Assembly: GCA_964427285.1 (NCBI GenBank)
Contig: CAYRTS010000005.1
Coordinates: 16,401-80,400 of the forward strand
Direction: 5' to 3'
Source of the DNA: SPCO01 sp964427285
Lineage (GTDB): Bacteria > Chloroflexota > Limnocylindria > Limnocylindrales > CSP1-4
Length of the DNA stretch: 64,000 nucleotides
The translations under genes were made by a program, and so were the position numbers. Positions 23,991 to 32,091 of the stretch are shown here, in pieces. The notes below the pieces were generated by a model. The model saw only the letters and a program-made list of their open reading frames with translations. It did not search any database and was not told where the DNA came from. The stretch's first letter is position 1; each line of letters begins with the position of its first letter.

Positions 23991-25328
23991 CTACCGGTCC
24001 GCCTCGTCATCGAGGGGCCGGGCGATGTCGCGATCGCGGACCGCCAGCACCTTGCCGACCCGCCGCCCGTCGGTCGTCTCGACCGTCAGGGTGAGGCCCT
24101 CGACCATCACCTGGTCGCCAGGAGTCGGCACGCCACCGATCCGGTGATAGATCAGGCCGCCCACGGTGTCGTATTCGTCCGCATCCTCGAGACTCAGCGT
24201 GATGTGGAACAACTCGGCCAGGTCGTCGACATCGGCACGTCCATCGATCCGCGCCTCGTCATCGGAGAGCTTGACGATCAGGGGTTCCTCCTCGTCGTAC
24301 TCGTCCTGGATCTCCCCGACGATCTCCTCAAGCAGGTCTTCGATGGTGACCATGCCGGCCGTCCCGCCGTATTCGTCGAGCACGATCGCGATGTGGACCT
24401 TGCTCCGTTGGAATTGATGGAGCAGGTCATCCACGCTCATCGACTCGGGCACAAAGGCCGGCGTCCGCAACATGGTCCGCAGCGGCGGCGGGTCGCCCGC
24501 TGCATCCTTGAGGAACGGCAGCAGGTCCTTGGCGTACAGGATGCCCAGGATCTTGTCGATGGACTCACCGTAGACCGGGATCCGGCTGTGACCCTCGTCA
24601 ACGACGGTATCAATCGCCTGCGCGATGGTCGCGTCCGCCGCCAGGGTCACCATGGCGATCCGCGGGACCATCACCTCGTGGAGACGCTGGCTCCCAAGCT
24701 CGATGACCGCGTGGATCATCTGCTCTTCCTCGGCCTCCAGGACACCCTGCTGGCCCCCCTGCTGGATGATGAGGCGGATCTCCTCGGCACTGATCCGCTC
24801 GTCCGCGGCCACATCCGCACGGAACAGCCGGCTGATCCGCCGCGTGGTCCAGGTCAGGAACCCGACCAGCGGGCCCAGGACGACGCCGAGGACTTCGATG
24901 AACCGGCTGGTCGACATGGCCACCCGTTCGGCATGGGCCAATCCAATCTGCTTGGGCACCAGCTCGCCAAAGATGATCGTGAAGATCGTCAGGAGCCCGG
25001 TCACGACGATCAGGGCGATCCCGCCCGCGACACTCGCCAGCGGCCCGAACGCGGCCAGCCATAGCTCCAGTCCGCCAACGAGGCTGACCGCGGCAAACGC
25101 GGAGGCAAGGAACCCGAGGAAGTTGATCCCGATCTGGATGACCGCCAGGAACCGGCCCGGGTTCTCCTTTAGCCGCTGGACGCGGCGGGCGTCACGACGG
25201 CCCTCGTCGATGAGCTGCTGGATCCGGCTGCGCCGGATGGTGACCAGCGCGATCTCCGTCGCCGAGAAGATCCCGTTGAGCAGGACGAGGACGACGATGA
25301 TGCCGAGCTCGACGAACGACCCGTTCAT
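23991..25328 (-). CDS. HlyC/CorC family CNNM-CBS transporter
   Basis: A 445-residue membrane protein: a CNNM (DUF21) domain with three to four helices (residues 1-190, including GIFSATEIALVTIRRSRI and IFGELVPKQIGLAHAE), a pair of CBS domains (about 205-330, with HSRIPVYGESIDKILGILYAKDLL and DEYGGTAGMVTIEDLLEEIVGEI) and a C-terminal CorC/HlyC ion-transport domain. Relatives export or sense magnesium and cobalt. Its ATG overlaps the glmU stop as ATGA (25325-25328), so the two are coupled. Confidence 0.9.
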   Translation of the reverse strand: MNGSFVELGIIVVLVLLNGIFSATEIALVTIRRSRIQQLIDEGRRDARRVQRLKENPGRFLAVIQIGINFLGFLASAFAAVSLVGGLELWLAAFGPLASVAGGIALIVVTGLLTIFTIIFGELVPKQIGLAHAERVAMSTSRFIEVLGVVLGPLVGFLTWTTRRISRLFRADVAADERISAEEIRLIIQQGGQQGVLEAEEEQMIHAVIELGSQRLHEVMVPRIAMVTLAADATIAQAIDTVVDEGHSRIPVYGESIDKILGILYAKDLLPFLKDAAGDPPPLRTMLRTPAFVPESMSVDDLLHQFQRSKVHIAIVLDEYGGTAGMVTIEDLLEEIVGEIQDEYDEEEPLIVKLSDDEARIDGRADVDDLAELFHITLSLEDADEYDTVGGLIYHRIGGVPTPGDQVMVEGLTLTVETTDGRRVGKVLAVRDRDIARPLDDEADR

Positions 25329-26728
25329 GCCGGTGGGTCACCCGCCCCGGCGCGTGGTTCGCGGATCCGCGCCGGCACGCCGAACGCCAGTTTGCCCGGA
25401 GGCACGTCGCGAGTCACCACCGCCCCGGCGCCGGTCCGGGCGCCCGCGCCGATGTCGCGCGGCGCCACGATCATCGTGTCGACCCCGATGAAGGCCCCAT
25501 CCCCGATCGTGGTCGGATGCTTGGTCGTGCCGTCGTAGTTGGCCGTGATCGTCCCCGCCCCGACGTTGACCCGCTCACCGACCCGCGCGTCACCGAGATA
25601 GCTGACGTGATGCTGTTTCGACCCCGGGCCGAGCCGGGTGTTCTTGAGCTCGGCAAAGTTGCCGACCTCGGCGCCGCGACCCACGACGCTGCCCGGCCGC
25701 AGGTGGCTGTACGGCCCGACGATCGCCTCATCCTCGATGGTCGAGGCCTCGACGACGCTGGCCCAGACGCGCGCGCGGCGCCCGACGACGGCATCGATCA
25801 GCTGGCTCCCGGCCCCGATGACGCTGCCCTCACCGACCGTGGTGGTGCCCTTCAGGATCACGTTGGGCTCGATGGTCACGTCGGCGGCCAGCTCGACGGA
25901 CCAGTCGAGGTAGACCGTGGAGGGGTCGCGCATGGTGACGCCATTGGCCATGTGGGCTTCGTTGAGCCGGACCCGCATCGTCCACTCGGCGGCGGCGAGT
26001 TGCGATCGGTCGTTGATCCCGTCAAACCGTCCGTCGTCCTCGAAGCCGACGGCGCTGACGATCCGGCCATCCTCGCGGGCGAGGCGGACCAGGTCGGTCA
26101 GGTACACCTCGCCGGTCACCGCGGACGACCTGAGCGTGCCGATCCTCCGGCGCAACCAGGCAGCATCGAAGGCATACAGGCCGGCGTTGGTCTCGTTGCC
26201 GGCAAGCTCCTCGGGCGTCGCATCACGGGCCTCGACGATCCGCTCCACGGTTCCAAACTCGCCGCGGATGACCCGTCCGAGCCGGGCGGGATCTGCGGCA
26301 AAGACACTGGCCAGGGCGATCGCCGCGTCATCGGCCCGGCGTGCCTCGACGATGGCGTCGAGATCGGCACCGGTCACCAGCGGGACATCGCCACTGAGCA
26401 CGACGATCTCTCCCGCGTCGTCGGGGACCGCCACCATGGCCGCGCGAACGGCATCGCCGGAACCGCGCGGCTCCGCCTGCAGCGCGAATGTGGCGCGCTC
26501 GGCAACGACCCCGATGATCGTCTCAACCGCCGGCGAGTAGACCACGATCGGGCGCGATGCCATACCGCTGGCCGTGCTCGCCCAGGCGTCGATGACGTAC
26601 GCGAGCATCGCCCGACCGCACAGTTGGTGGAGCACCTTGGGGGTGCTCGAGCGCATTCGCGTCCCGAGGCCGGCCGCGAGGACGACCGCGACCGTACGGG
26701 TCGACTGGCCTGCTTCGGGGGGGTTCAC
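25325..26728 (-). CDS. glmU: Bifunctional UDP-GlcNAc pyrophosphorylase / glucosamine-1-phosphate acetyltransferase
   Basis: A 467-residue GlmU, making UDP-GlcNAc for peptidoglycan. The N-terminal uridyltransferase starts VVLAAGLGTRMRSSTPKVLH; AQAEPRGSGDAV-like and LSGDVPL motifs follow; the C-terminal left-handed beta-helix has TVGEGSVIGAGSQLIDAVVG and GTITANYDGTTKHPTTIGDGAFIG. The start is GTG at 26728, overlapping the TGA of a 29-codon upstream ORF as GTGA; no other start fits. glmM and glmS, the earlier steps, are in the operon at 38.6-41.9 kb. Confidence 0.95.
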   Translation of the reverse strand: MNPPEAGQSTRTVAVVLAAGLGTRMRSSTPKVLHQLCGRAMLAYVIDAWASTASGMASRPIVVYSPAVETIIGVVAERATFALQAEPRGSGDAVRAAMVAVPDDAGEIVVLSGDVPLVTGADLDAIVEARRADDAAIALASVFAADPARLGRVIRGEFGTVERIVEARDATPEELAGNETNAGLYAFDAAWLRRRIGTLRSSAVTGEVYLTDLVRLAREDGRIVSAVGFEDDGRFDGINDRSQLAAAEWTMRVRLNEAHMANGVTMRDPSTVYLDWSVELAADVTIEPNVILKGTTTVGEGSVIGAGSQLIDAVVGRRARVWASVVEASTIEDEAIVGPYSHLRPGSVVGRGAEVGNFAELKNTRLGPGSKQHHVSYLGDARVGERVNVGAGTITANYDGTTKHPTTIGDGAFIGVDTMIVAPRDIGAGARTGAGAVVTRDVPPGKLAFGVPARIREPRAGAGDPPA

Positions 26729-26814
26729 GAGGCGGGACGCCGACGCGGCCCGGCCTGGGAGCGATCGTCGTTCCCGATCCGGTCCGGATCCGGTGCCGTT
26801 GGGTCAACTGTCAT
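26725..26814 (-). CDS. Small upstream ORF overlapping the glmU start
   Basis: A 29-codon frame beginning MTVDPTAPDPDRIGNDD and ending in an Arg/Pro-rich RRRPAS. Its TGA overlaps the glmU GTG as GTGA, and its ATG lies 14 bases after a strong promoter's -10 box, so ribosomes that start here would deliver directly to the glmU GTG, which has no Shine-Dalgarno of its own. It is either a leader peptide for translational coupling or a chance frame; no homologue is known to me. Confidence 0.4.
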   Translation of the reverse strand: MTVDPTAPDPDRIGNDDRSQAGPRRRPAS

Positions 26815-26828
26815 CAGTGGGTCGAGGC

Positions 26829-26858
26829 ATCGTAGGGGTGGCCTCGGAGCGGTGTCAA
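26829..26858 (-). promoter_or_regulatory. glmU promoter
   Basis: Consensus -35 TTGACA (26858-26853), 18 bases, -10 TACGAT (26834-26829) on the minus strand. The predicted start of transcription is about 7 bases before the small upstream ORF. This is one of only two perfect -35 hexamers I found in the window, the other being at pucR. Confidence 0.65.
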
Positions 26859-26862
26859 CCGA

Positions 26863-26919
26863 CGGTCCGATCACTCACGGTCCGATCACTCACGGTCCGA
26901 TCACTCACGGTCCGATCAC
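26863..26919. repeat. 15-bp tandem repeat, 3.8 copies
   Basis: Three exact copies of CGGTCCGATCACTCA (26863-26877, 26878-26892, 26893-26907) and the first 12 bases of a fourth (26908-26919). It lies between the ridA stop and the glmU -35 box, starting five bases upstream of the latter. Multiples of 15 do not match one helical turn exactly. It could be a protein-binding array or simple slippage. Confidence 0.9.
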
Positions 26920-26957
26920 GCGACCGCCGGACCGCCGGACCCCGGGGCGCCCGCGGT

Positions 26958-27344
26958 TCAGGCATGCAACCGGGCGATGACCTCGACCTCGATCCGCGCG
27001 CCCTTTGGCAACGCGGCTACCGCGACCGTCGAGCGGGCCGGGGGCGGATCCGCCATGAACCGCCCGTAGATCGCATTGACCGTCGCGAATTCGGACATGT
27101 CCACGAGGAAGATCGTGGTCTTGAGCACATCGCCCCAGCTGCTCCCGGCGGCCTTCAGGACCGCGGTCACGTTGGCCATCACCCGTTCCGTCTCGGGTTC
27201 GATGCCGCCCTCCACCAGCACGCCGGTGGCCGGATCGAGGGCCACCTGGCCGGCCGTGAACAGGAGGTTTTCGATCGCGATCGCCTGGCTGTACGGGCCG
27301 ATGGCGACCGGTGCACCGGTGGTGGAGATGGCTCGACGGGTCAT
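26958..27344 (-). CDS. ridA: RidA family enamine/imine deaminase
   Basis: A 128-residue YjgF/YER057c/UK114 protein that hydrolyses reactive enamines and imines from PLP enzymes. APVAIGPYSQAI at the N-terminus, LFTAGQVALDPATG, TTIFLVDMSEFATVNAIYGRFM and the C-terminal PKGARIEVEVIARL are canonical, including the Arg that holds the substrate carboxylate (PPARSTVAV). Its start overlaps the ispE stop as ATGA. It is the last gene of the t6A/isoprenoid operon. Confidence 0.93.
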   Translation of the reverse strand: MTRRAISTTGAPVAIGPYSQAIAIENLLFTAGQVALDPATGVLVEGGIEPETERVMANVTAVLKAAGSSWGDVLKTTIFLVDMSEFATVNAIYGRFMADPPPARSTVAVAALPKGARIEVEVIARLHA

Positions 27345-28363
27345 GACTGGCTCCCATGCTGGTGGCCGCCCGTGATGGTCGTGGCGGTGACGAACGGATG
27401 GATGGCTCCCGGCGCCGCGAGTTGCCCGCCACGGAGCGCAGCGGTGACGACCTCTGCGGCCTCGGCGGCCATGGCCACCGAAGCATAGAGCGCCCAGAGT
27501 GTTGGGCCCGAGCCGGACAGACCGATTGGCCGGACGAGCAGTCGACTCAGCGCCCGCCGAAAGGGCACGAGGGCCGGGACCAGCAGCGCGGTTGCGCGCA
27601 GCAGGTCGTTGGCCACGGTCAGGGCACCGGCGCGCGCCACCAGGTCAGCCGTCGACAGGTTCGCCCGTAGCTCTTCGGCCAGGTGGGTCGACGTCATGCG
27701 CACGGCGGGGTCGCCATGGGTCGCCGTCGCGTCGAATGCCGCGAAGACGTCGGCTGTCGAGACTCGGATGGCGGGTGTGACCAGCAGAACGCCGGGCGCG
27801 CCGTGGAGCCCCGGAAGCGGCGTCACCTGCTCGCCGCGTCCCTCCACGAGGGCGGGGGCCATGGCCAGGAAGAACGGCACGTCCGATCCGATCCGGGCGG
27901 CCAGCCGGGTGCGGGCGTCGGGTTCGAGCGTGGTGCCCCACGCTTCGAGAGCGCCGTCAACCGCCGCAGCCGCGTCCGATGAGCCACCGCCCAGACCGGC
28001 TGCGACCGGGATCCGCTTCTCCAGCCGGGCCGCGAGGGCCGGCGCGGGGCCGGGACCGCCGACCCAGGCCCCCCCAACGGCTGCGCGGGCCGCCGCGATG
28101 GCTCGCAGGACCAGGTTCTGTCCCGGCGGCCCGGCGTCGAACCCGGCGACGTAGAGCGTGTCGTCGGTGCTGCCGGAAGGCGCGAGGCTGAGCCGATCCG
28201 CCAGGTCCAGGGGGACGAAGACGGAGTGCAGGCTGTGGTAGCCGTCGTCGCGTCGCCCGGTCACCGCCAGGGTCAGGTTCAGCTTGGCCGGCGCGAGGCG
28301 GACGACCGGGGCGAGACGACGCGACGGATCCGCCGCCGCCGGGCCGCCGGGTTCCCGGGTCAT
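27341..28363 (-). CDS. ispE: 4-diphosphocytidyl-2-C-methyl-D-erythritol kinase
   Basis: A 340-residue GHMP kinase of the MEP isoprenoid pathway. LAPAKLNLTLAVTGRRDDGYHSLHSVF (about 21-47) and the ATP-binding PVAAGLGGGSSDAAAAV (about 118-134) are diagnostic; GLSGSGPTLWALY is the C-terminal GHMP motif. ATG at 28363 was chosen because it overlaps the rsmA stop as ATGA; the longer frame to 28429 lies in rsmA. The rsmA-ispE neighbourhood is common in GC-rich Gram-positives. Confidence 0.94.
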   Translation of the reverse strand: MTREPGGPAAADPSRRLAPVVRLAPAKLNLTLAVTGRRDDGYHSLHSVFVPLDLADRLSLAPSGSTDDTLYVAGFDAGPPGQNLVLRAIAAARAAVGGAWVGGPGPAPALAARLEKRIPVAAGLGGGSSDAAAAVDGALEAWGTTLEPDARTRLAARIGSDVPFFLAMAPALVEGRGEQVTPLPGLHGAPGVLLVTPAIRVSTADVFAAFDATATHGDPAVRMTSTHLAEELRANLSTADLVARAGALTVANDLLRATALLVPALVPFRRALSRLLVRPIGLSGSGPTLWALYASVAMAAEAAEVVTAALRGGQLAAPGAIHPFVTATTITGGHQHGSQS

Positions 28364-29247
28364 GAGCTCCCCCGCCGGCCGCGCACATCCGCGCCGAGCG
28401 GGCCGAGGACCCTGAGCAGGACCAGCCATTCCCCGACGGCGAGCGTCTGTGGACGCCGTTCGGGATGAATCCCCGCGGCCTCCAGGGCCGCCGACACACG
28501 CTCGGCATCGATCGGGAGCTGTCGTGACAGGACGTTATGGATCATCTTGCGTCGCTCACGGAACGCCGCCTGGACGAGGCGCCACAGCTGATCCTCGGCG
28601 GCCGCATCCAGGCGATCGTCGGCGTCGTACGGATCGATCACGATCACGGCGGATTCGACGGCGGGCTCCGGCTCGAAGGCCGCGGCCGGAACGTTGAACG
28701 CGATCCGGACCCGGGCGTGGTACTGCACGAAGACGGATAGGTAGCTCATCCTGCCGGGCGGGGCCGCGATCCGCTCGGCAACCTCGCGCTGGACCATCAG
28801 GACGGCCCGCCGCGGCCGTGGCGTGGCACCGAGGAGCGCGTGGAGGATCGGGCTCGTGATGTGATACGGCAGGTTGGCGACCACGTCATAGGGCGGCTGG
28901 ACGAGCCGCGCGAGATCCTGGTCGAGCGCGTCGCCTTCGATCAGGCGGAGATGGCCCCCCGCGACGGGCACCGCGAATCGGTCGCGCAGCAACGCCGCGA
29001 GGCCACGGTCCAGTTCCACCGCGGTGATCGTCGCGCCGGTGTCCAGCATCCCGCCGGTCAGCAGTCCGAGCCCCGGGCCGATCTCGAGGATTCGTCGAGT
29101 CGGCCCAGGATCCGCCTCCGCCAGGATGGCCTCGAGCACGTCCGGGTCGGCCAGGAAGTTCTGGGACAGGCCGTGGCGTGCACGCAGCCCGGCCGCGCGG
29201 AGCGTCGCCCGGACCGCCGCAGGATCAACGCGCGTGGCAGGCGCCAC
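28360..29247 (-). CDS. rsmA: 16S rRNA dimethyladenosine transferase RsmA (KsgA)
   Basis: A 295-residue SAM-dependent methyltransferase that dimethylates two adjacent adenosines in the 16S 3' hairpin. HGLSQNFLADPDVLEAIL, the SAM loop ILEIGPGLGLLTGGML and the catalytic NLPYHITSPILHALLG are all present. It begins directly after the tsaD stop, with no gap, and ends overlapping ispE. Confidence 0.95.
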   Translation of the reverse strand: MAPATRVDPAAVRATLRAAGLRARHGLSQNFLADPDVLEAILAEADPGPTRRILEIGPGLGLLTGGMLDTGATITAVELDRGLAALLRDRFAVPVAGGHLRLIEGDALDQDLARLVQPPYDVVANLPYHITSPILHALLGATPRPRRAVLMVQREVAERIAAPPGRMSYLSVFVQYHARVRIAFNVPAAAFEPEPAVESAVIVIDPYDADDRLDAAAEDQLWRLVQAAFRERRKMIHNVLSRQLPIDAERVSAALEAAGIHPERRPQTLAVGEWLVLLRVLGPLGADVRGRRGSS

Positions 29248-30333
29248 TCAGCGAGCAGCCAGCGGCAGCGACGGACGGGCATCCAGGTCCATTCCGGCGC
29301 GTTCCCCCGCTGCGAACCGCCGGGCACCGGCCGCCCCGATCATCGCCCCGTTGTCTGTGCACAAGGCGGGCCGCGGCACGAACAGCGGAACCCCCAGCGC
29401 CTCCGCCTCATTGGCCAGTCGGGCGCGCAGGGCGCCGTTGGCCGCCACACCCCCACCGAGCACGATGGATTTCGCGCCGACGGCCCGCGCGGCCCGGATC
29501 GTCTTGGTCGCGAGCACGTCGACGACGGCATCCTGGAACCCCCAGGCGAGTTCCGCGGTCACCGCGGCGGGCAACGCCGTCTCCGGTTCGCCGGTGAGGC
29601 CTGTTTCGGCACGCGCATCGGTCACGACCCGGCGGGCCGCCGTCTTGAGCCCGGAGAAACTGAAGTCGAACGAGCGACCGAGCCAGGCCCGCGGAAAGAC
29701 CCGATCGCGCGACGTCGCTTCATCGGCCGCCCGACCGATGGCCGGGCCACCGGGATAGCCCAGTCCCAGGAGCCGGCCCACCTTGTCGAATGCCTCGCCC
29801 GCGGCATCGTCCACGGTCGAACCCAGCAGGCGATACGTCAGGTGGTCCGCCATCTCGGTCAGGAAGGTATGCCCGCCGGACACGACCAGGGCCACCAGCG
29901 GGAAGATCGGATCGTCGCGCTCCGCCTCGCCGGGATCGCGAAGCCAGGCCGCGTAGACATGGCCTTCGAGGTGGTTGACCCCGATCAGGGGTAGGTCGTG
30001 CACCCATGCCAGGGCCTTGGCGAAGTTAATCCCGACCAGCAGCGAGCCTGCCAGACCAGGCCCCCGCGTGACCGCGACCGCGTCGATGGCGGACCACTCG
30101 ACGGCGGCATCGGCCAGCGCCTGGTCGAGGACCGGGACGATCCAGCGCAGGTGGGCACGGGCGGCGACTTCGGGAACAATCCCGCCGGTCGGCGCATGCA
30201 GCGCAACCTGCGACGCGACGACATTCGAGCGGATCGCCCGCCCGGCTTCGATCACGGCGATGCCGGTCTCGTCGCAGGACGACTCCACGGCCAGGATCAA
30301 CGACCCACTCACGCGCGTGTCATCGCGTGACAT
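29248..30333 (-). CDS. tsaD: tRNA threonylcarbamoyladenosine transferase TsaD
   Basis: A 361-residue ASKHA-fold protein that transfers the threonylcarbamoyl group to A37 of ANN-decoding tRNAs. ILAVESSCDETGIAVIE, the metal-binding GVNHLEGHVYAAWL (His-X3-His, about 123-136) and VLGGGVAANGALR are family signatures. The other core members tsaB and tsaE lie just upstream in the operon; tsaC is not in the window. The start overlaps the rimI 3' end by 14 bases. Confidence 0.96.
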   Translation of the reverse strand: MSRDDTRVSGSLILAVESSCDETGIAVIEAGRAIRSNVVASQVALHAPTGGIVPEVAARAHLRWIVPVLDQALADAAVEWSAIDAVAVTRGPGLAGSLLVGINFAKALAWVHDLPLIGVNHLEGHVYAAWLRDPGEAERDDPIFPLVALVVSGGHTFLTEMADHLTYRLLGSTVDDAAGEAFDKVGRLLGLGYPGGPAIGRAADEATSRDRVFPRAWLGRSFDFSFSGLKTAARRVVTDARAETGLTGEPETALPAAVTAELAWGFQDAVVDVLATKTIRAARAVGAKSIVLGGGVAANGALRARLANEAEALGVPLFVPRPALCTDNGAMIGAAGARRFAAGERAGMDLDARPSLPLAAR

Positions 30334-30922
30334 CCCGCAGTGGATCGCCCACTTGATCGCCCACTTGATCCGCCGCTCGCTCCGCCGAGGGCGACGGGTG
30401 CGGCGCCGCGTCGATCGCCGCGCGAAGCCGGACGATCCGCTGGCGCATCGGTGAGTCGGGCAGCGGATCGGTGGTCATGATCAGGGCGTCCTCGCCGTTG
30501 TCGTTGTAGTAGCGCGGCCGCAGCCCGACCGGCCGAAAGCCGAATTTCTCGTAGAGCCGCCGAGCTGGCAAGTTCGACAGGCGAACCTCGAGCGTCGCCT
30601 CGCGGGCGCCGGCGTCCAGCGCGATATCGAGCATGGCCAGGAGGAGCCGACCGCCGATCTGCTGGCGACGCCAGGCCGGGTGGACGGCGAACGTGATGAT
30701 GTGGGCCTCATCGACCATCAGCCACATGCCGCCATAGGCCACGATCTCATCACCGGCCCGCATCACCAGGTACTGGGCCAGCCGGTTCGTTGCGAGCTCG
30801 CTCCGGTACGCATCCGGCGGCCACGGGGAATCGAAGCTGGCGCGCTCGATGGCGGCGATCGCGTCGAGGTCGCCGGCCAGCATCGGCACGATCTGCAGCT
30901 TCAGCGGGGGTCGCGCGACCAT
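30320..30922 (-). CDS. rimI: RimI-type N-acetyltransferase
   Basis: A 200-residue GNAT enzyme, likely N-terminal acetyltransferase of bS18 or a broader alanine acetyltransferase. IERASFDSPWPPDAYRSEL, the acetyl-CoA loop HPAWRRQQIGGRLL and the LEVRLSNLPARRLYEKFGF helix followed by RPRYYNDNGEDAL match RimI. After about residue 150 there is an unusual tail with a 12-base tandem repeat (30348-30371) coding DQVG twice. tsaB-rimI-tsaD is a widespread gene order. Confidence 0.9.
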   Translation of the reverse strand: MVARPPLKLQIVPMLAGDLDAIAAIERASFDSPWPPDAYRSELATNRLAQYLVMRAGDEIVAYGGMWLMVDEAHIITFAVHPAWRRQQIGGRLLLAMLDIALDAGAREATLEVRLSNLPARRLYEKFGFRPVGLRPRYYNDNGEDALIMTTDPLPDSPMRQRIVRLRAAIDAAPHPSPSAERAADQVGDQVGDPLRDVTR

Positions 30923-31617
30923 GCCACCTCCCCCGCCTGGCTGGTGATCCCGCGCGGGAGCGTCACATATTCCGGCACCAACCCGGCCAGGTCGTCCACA
31001 TCGTCGACCCGAAGGCGCGCGGCGCCCAACGACAGTAGCGCTGCCCCGAGCCGGCCGCGGGCCGCCTCGCCAAGCTCGATGGCGTCCTCCGGGGCCCGAC
31101 CGGCCAGGTCGACCGCGATCAAGTGCTCATCGGCGGCGAGCGCGGGCTCATCGCCACCGGCCAGCAATTTGGGGCGGCCGCCGCGACGGACCAGGATTCG
31201 GTCGGATGGTCCGGCGGGCAGGAGCAGCACGGGTCGTCCGTCGCCGTCGCTGTCGCCGTCGGGAGAGCTGGCCAGCAGCGCCTCGGCCGTGGAGATTCCG
31301 ACGATCGGCAGACCGAGTCCATGCGCCAGCCCCTTGGCGGTCGCCATCCCGACGCGCAGCCCGGTGAAGGCGCCGGGTCCGATGCCGACCACGATCGCGG
31401 TCAGCCTTGAACGCCGGACGTTCAGCTCGGCGAGGAACCGACTGGTCGTGGCCAGCAGCGTTTCGCCATGGCGGTAGCCGGCCTCCCAGCTGGCGATTCC
31501 CTCGACCTGCCCATCCGCTGACCCGATCGCCACGACGATCCGGGTCGTCGCGGTGTCCATCGCCAGGATCGCCCGCCGGCGGCCCTCGCGAGCCGAGCTG
31601 GTGCGCCCGCCCGTCAT
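30901..31617 (-). CDS. tsaB: tRNA threonylcarbamoyladenosine biosynthesis protein TsaB
   Basis: A 238-residue ASKHA-fold partner of TsaD. AILAMDTATTRIVVAIGS (about 16-33), GYRHGETLLATTSRFLAEL and IVVGIGPGAFTGLRVGMATAKGLA (about 75-98) are typical of TsaB. It overlaps rimI downstream by 22 bases and tsaE upstream as ATGA. A Gly/Asp-rich loop (SPDGDSDGDGRP) is a local insertion. Confidence 0.94.
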   Translation of the reverse strand: MTGGRTSSAREGRRRAILAMDTATTRIVVAIGSADGQVEGIASWEAGYRHGETLLATTSRFLAELNVRRSRLTAIVVGIGPGAFTGLRVGMATAKGLAHGLGLPIVGISTAEALLASSPDGDSDGDGRPVLLLPAGPSDRILVRRGGRPKLLAGGDEPALAADEHLIAVDLAGRAPEDAIELGEAARGRLGAALLSLGAARLRVDDVDDLAGLVPEYVTLPRGITSQAGEVAWSRDPR

Positions 31618-32090
31618 GGGATCGCGTCCAGGTAGCGTCGGAGTGCCGGCGTACCCGCGCGGACCGTGATGACCCGTCGCTCGTCAGCGGCGCCGTCGAT
31701 CCGGACGTCGAGGCGATTGACGGGCAACGCCGCACGCATCCTGTCTGGCCACTCCACGACCGTGACCCCGACGCTCTGCCGATCATCGATCAGGCCGCCG
31801 GCCAGGGCATCGGTCGCCTCGGCGAGCCGGTACAGATCGAGGTGGAAGAGCGGCAGGCGACCGACATACTCGGCCATCAGGATGTAGCTCGGTGACACGA
31901 TCGTGTCGGTCACGCCAAGTCCGGCCCCAAAGGCCTTGGCCAGGTGCGTCTTGCCCGCGCCCAGGTCGCCCCACAGGCAGATCAGGTCACCCGGCTGGGC
32001 CGCAGCCGCCAGCGCCAGGCCGAGCGCAGCAGTGGCCGCCGGATCGACAGCCTCGATGCGACGCTCGGGGACCGTGCCCGCTGCCTTCAA
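31614..32090 (-). CDS. tsaE: tRNA threonylcarbamoyladenosine biosynthesis ATPase TsaE
   Basis: A P-loop ATPase of about 158 residues that drives the TsaB-TsaD cycle. LICLWGDLGAGKTHLAKAFG holds the Walker A motif, ILMAEYVGRLPLFHLDLYRL the switch region and VTVVEWPDRM the Walker B. No ATG fits cleanly: TTG at 32090, one base after the upstream stop, gives the normal family length; ATG at 32141 would overlap the upstream gene by 50 bases and add 17 residues. Start confidence is low, identity high. Confidence 0.9.
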   Translation of the reverse strand: MKAAGTVPERRIEAVDPAATAALGLALAAAAQPGDLICLWGDLGAGKTHLAKAFGAGLGVTDTIVSPSYILMAEYVGRLPLFHLDLYRLAEATDALAGGLIDDRQSVGVTVVEWPDRMRAALPVNRLDVRIDGAADERRVITVRAGTPALRRYLDAIP

Positions 32091-32091
32091 T

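Noticed and set aside
30361..30440. Fourth copy of the GC-rich element in the rimI 3' region (CCGCTCGCTCCGCC)
   Set aside because: Only a short CGCTCGCTC match with no second arm, and it lies inside coding sequence.
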